Assembly: GCF_036013915.1 (NCBI RefSeq)
Contig: NZ_CP107899.1
Location: 2,294,001 to 2,358,000, forward strand
Direction of reading: 5' to 3'
Length of the DNA stretch: 64,000 nt
Source of the DNA: Streptomyces sp. NBC_00464
GTDB lineage: Bacteria > Actinomycetota > Actinomycetes > Streptomycetales > Streptomycetaceae
Positions within the stretch are counted from its first letter, which is position 1; every line of letters starts with the position of its first letter. Of the stretch, positions 63,814 through 64,000 are shown piece after piece. Made by a program: the position numbers and the translations under genes. Under the pieces are notes generated by a model. The model did no database searches. It worked only from the letters and a program-made list of their open reading frames with translations, and had not been told where the DNA came from.

Positions 63814-64000
63814 TGCCCGGCACCCTACTGCTCGACAGCGAAGGCCTCTCCAAGCTCTACCGCAAGGACCGCACCGTCATGGCCCTGATCCAAGCGGCAT
63901 CGGAGGAAGGCATCCGCGTGGCCACAAGCGCCATGACCACCCTCGAGGCCGACTACGAGCGCATTCACCCCGCCCGGATCAAGTGGGTCCTCTCCCGCGT
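63813..64000 (+). CDS. PIN-domain toxin (VapC-like), cut by the right edge
   Basis: First 62 residues of a PIN-domain RNase: MPGTLLLDSEGLSKLYRKDR, VMALIQAASEEGIRVATSAM and TTLEADYERIHPARIKWVLS. The first conserved aspartate is D8 and the glutamate in TLEADYERI is the second acidic residue. ATG 63813 overlaps the antitoxin stop by one base (TGATG). The remaining half lies beyond the window, so intactness cannot be judged. Confidence 0.85.
   Translation, partial: MPGTLLLDSEGLSKLYRKDRTVMALIQAASEEGIRVATSAMTTLEADYERIHPARIKWVLSR

Overview
The window reads as chromosomal DNA of a Streptomyces or close relative. GC is very high with strong third-position bias, so long antisense open frames shadow most genes. 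GTG and TTG starts are common, secreted proteins carry lipoprotein or Tat signals, and Streptomyces-style regulation is present (a DasR-type operator before a chitinase, SpoIIE-type phosphatase, SigE-family sigma factor). Species cannot be named from this alone.

Layout. 1-6014 (+): peptide ABC operon (permease cut by the left edge, substrate-binding lipoprotein, permease, two ATPases) in the gene order known for the bldK locus. 6386-7589 (-): sigma factor and a membrane partner. 7922-13812 (-): a second complete peptide ABC operon. 14349-19791 (-): typA, a small lipoprotein and a large family-5 binding-protein homologue whose place next to typA recalls mycobacterial lpqW. 20121-23973 (+): a small protein and a succinate dehydrogenase operon. 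23983-26443 (-): marR, MFS exporter and isochorismatase-fold hydrolase.

26613-36273: a carbohydrate region with a LacI regulator, a deacetylase-type esterase, a sugar ABC transporter (binding protein and two permeases, no ATPase), a GH1 beta-glucosidase, a Tat-exported glycoamylase-like protein and a membrane-anchored GH18-like protein. 36479-43406: TPM-domain protein and PspA, a PAS/GAF/SpoIIE/HATPase phosphatase, a lone HATPase, a Nudix hydrolase and a small SPOR-like protein. 43634-46415 (-): NCS1 permease with an unusual cysteine-rich tail, and a GntR/HutC regulator. 46681-53376: GH18 chitinase, a threonine-synthase-like PLP enzyme, a secreted GH65 enzyme, and a divergent EamA exporter/MarR pair with two operator copies. 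53636-58089: cell-surface polymer genes (hexapeptide acyltransferase, SDR, IspD/TarI-like cytidylyltransferase, TagF-like transferase).

The right end (about 58.1-64 kb) is accessory in character: a RelBE-type toxin-antitoxin pair, two proteins of unknown role (one DUF1877), a 5'-truncated transposase, a GNAT acetyltransferase, remnants of a PIN-domain toxin and of an IS256-family transposase, and a VapBC-like pair cut by the right edge. No rRNA, tRNA or CRISPR array was recognised.

Themes: peptide uptake, plant- or fungal-polymer breakdown under dedicated repressors, cell-envelope synthesis and stress, and a toxin-antitoxin/transposon graveyard. Hairpins lie at most convergent or operon ends, and both peptide operons carry one just after the binding-protein gene.
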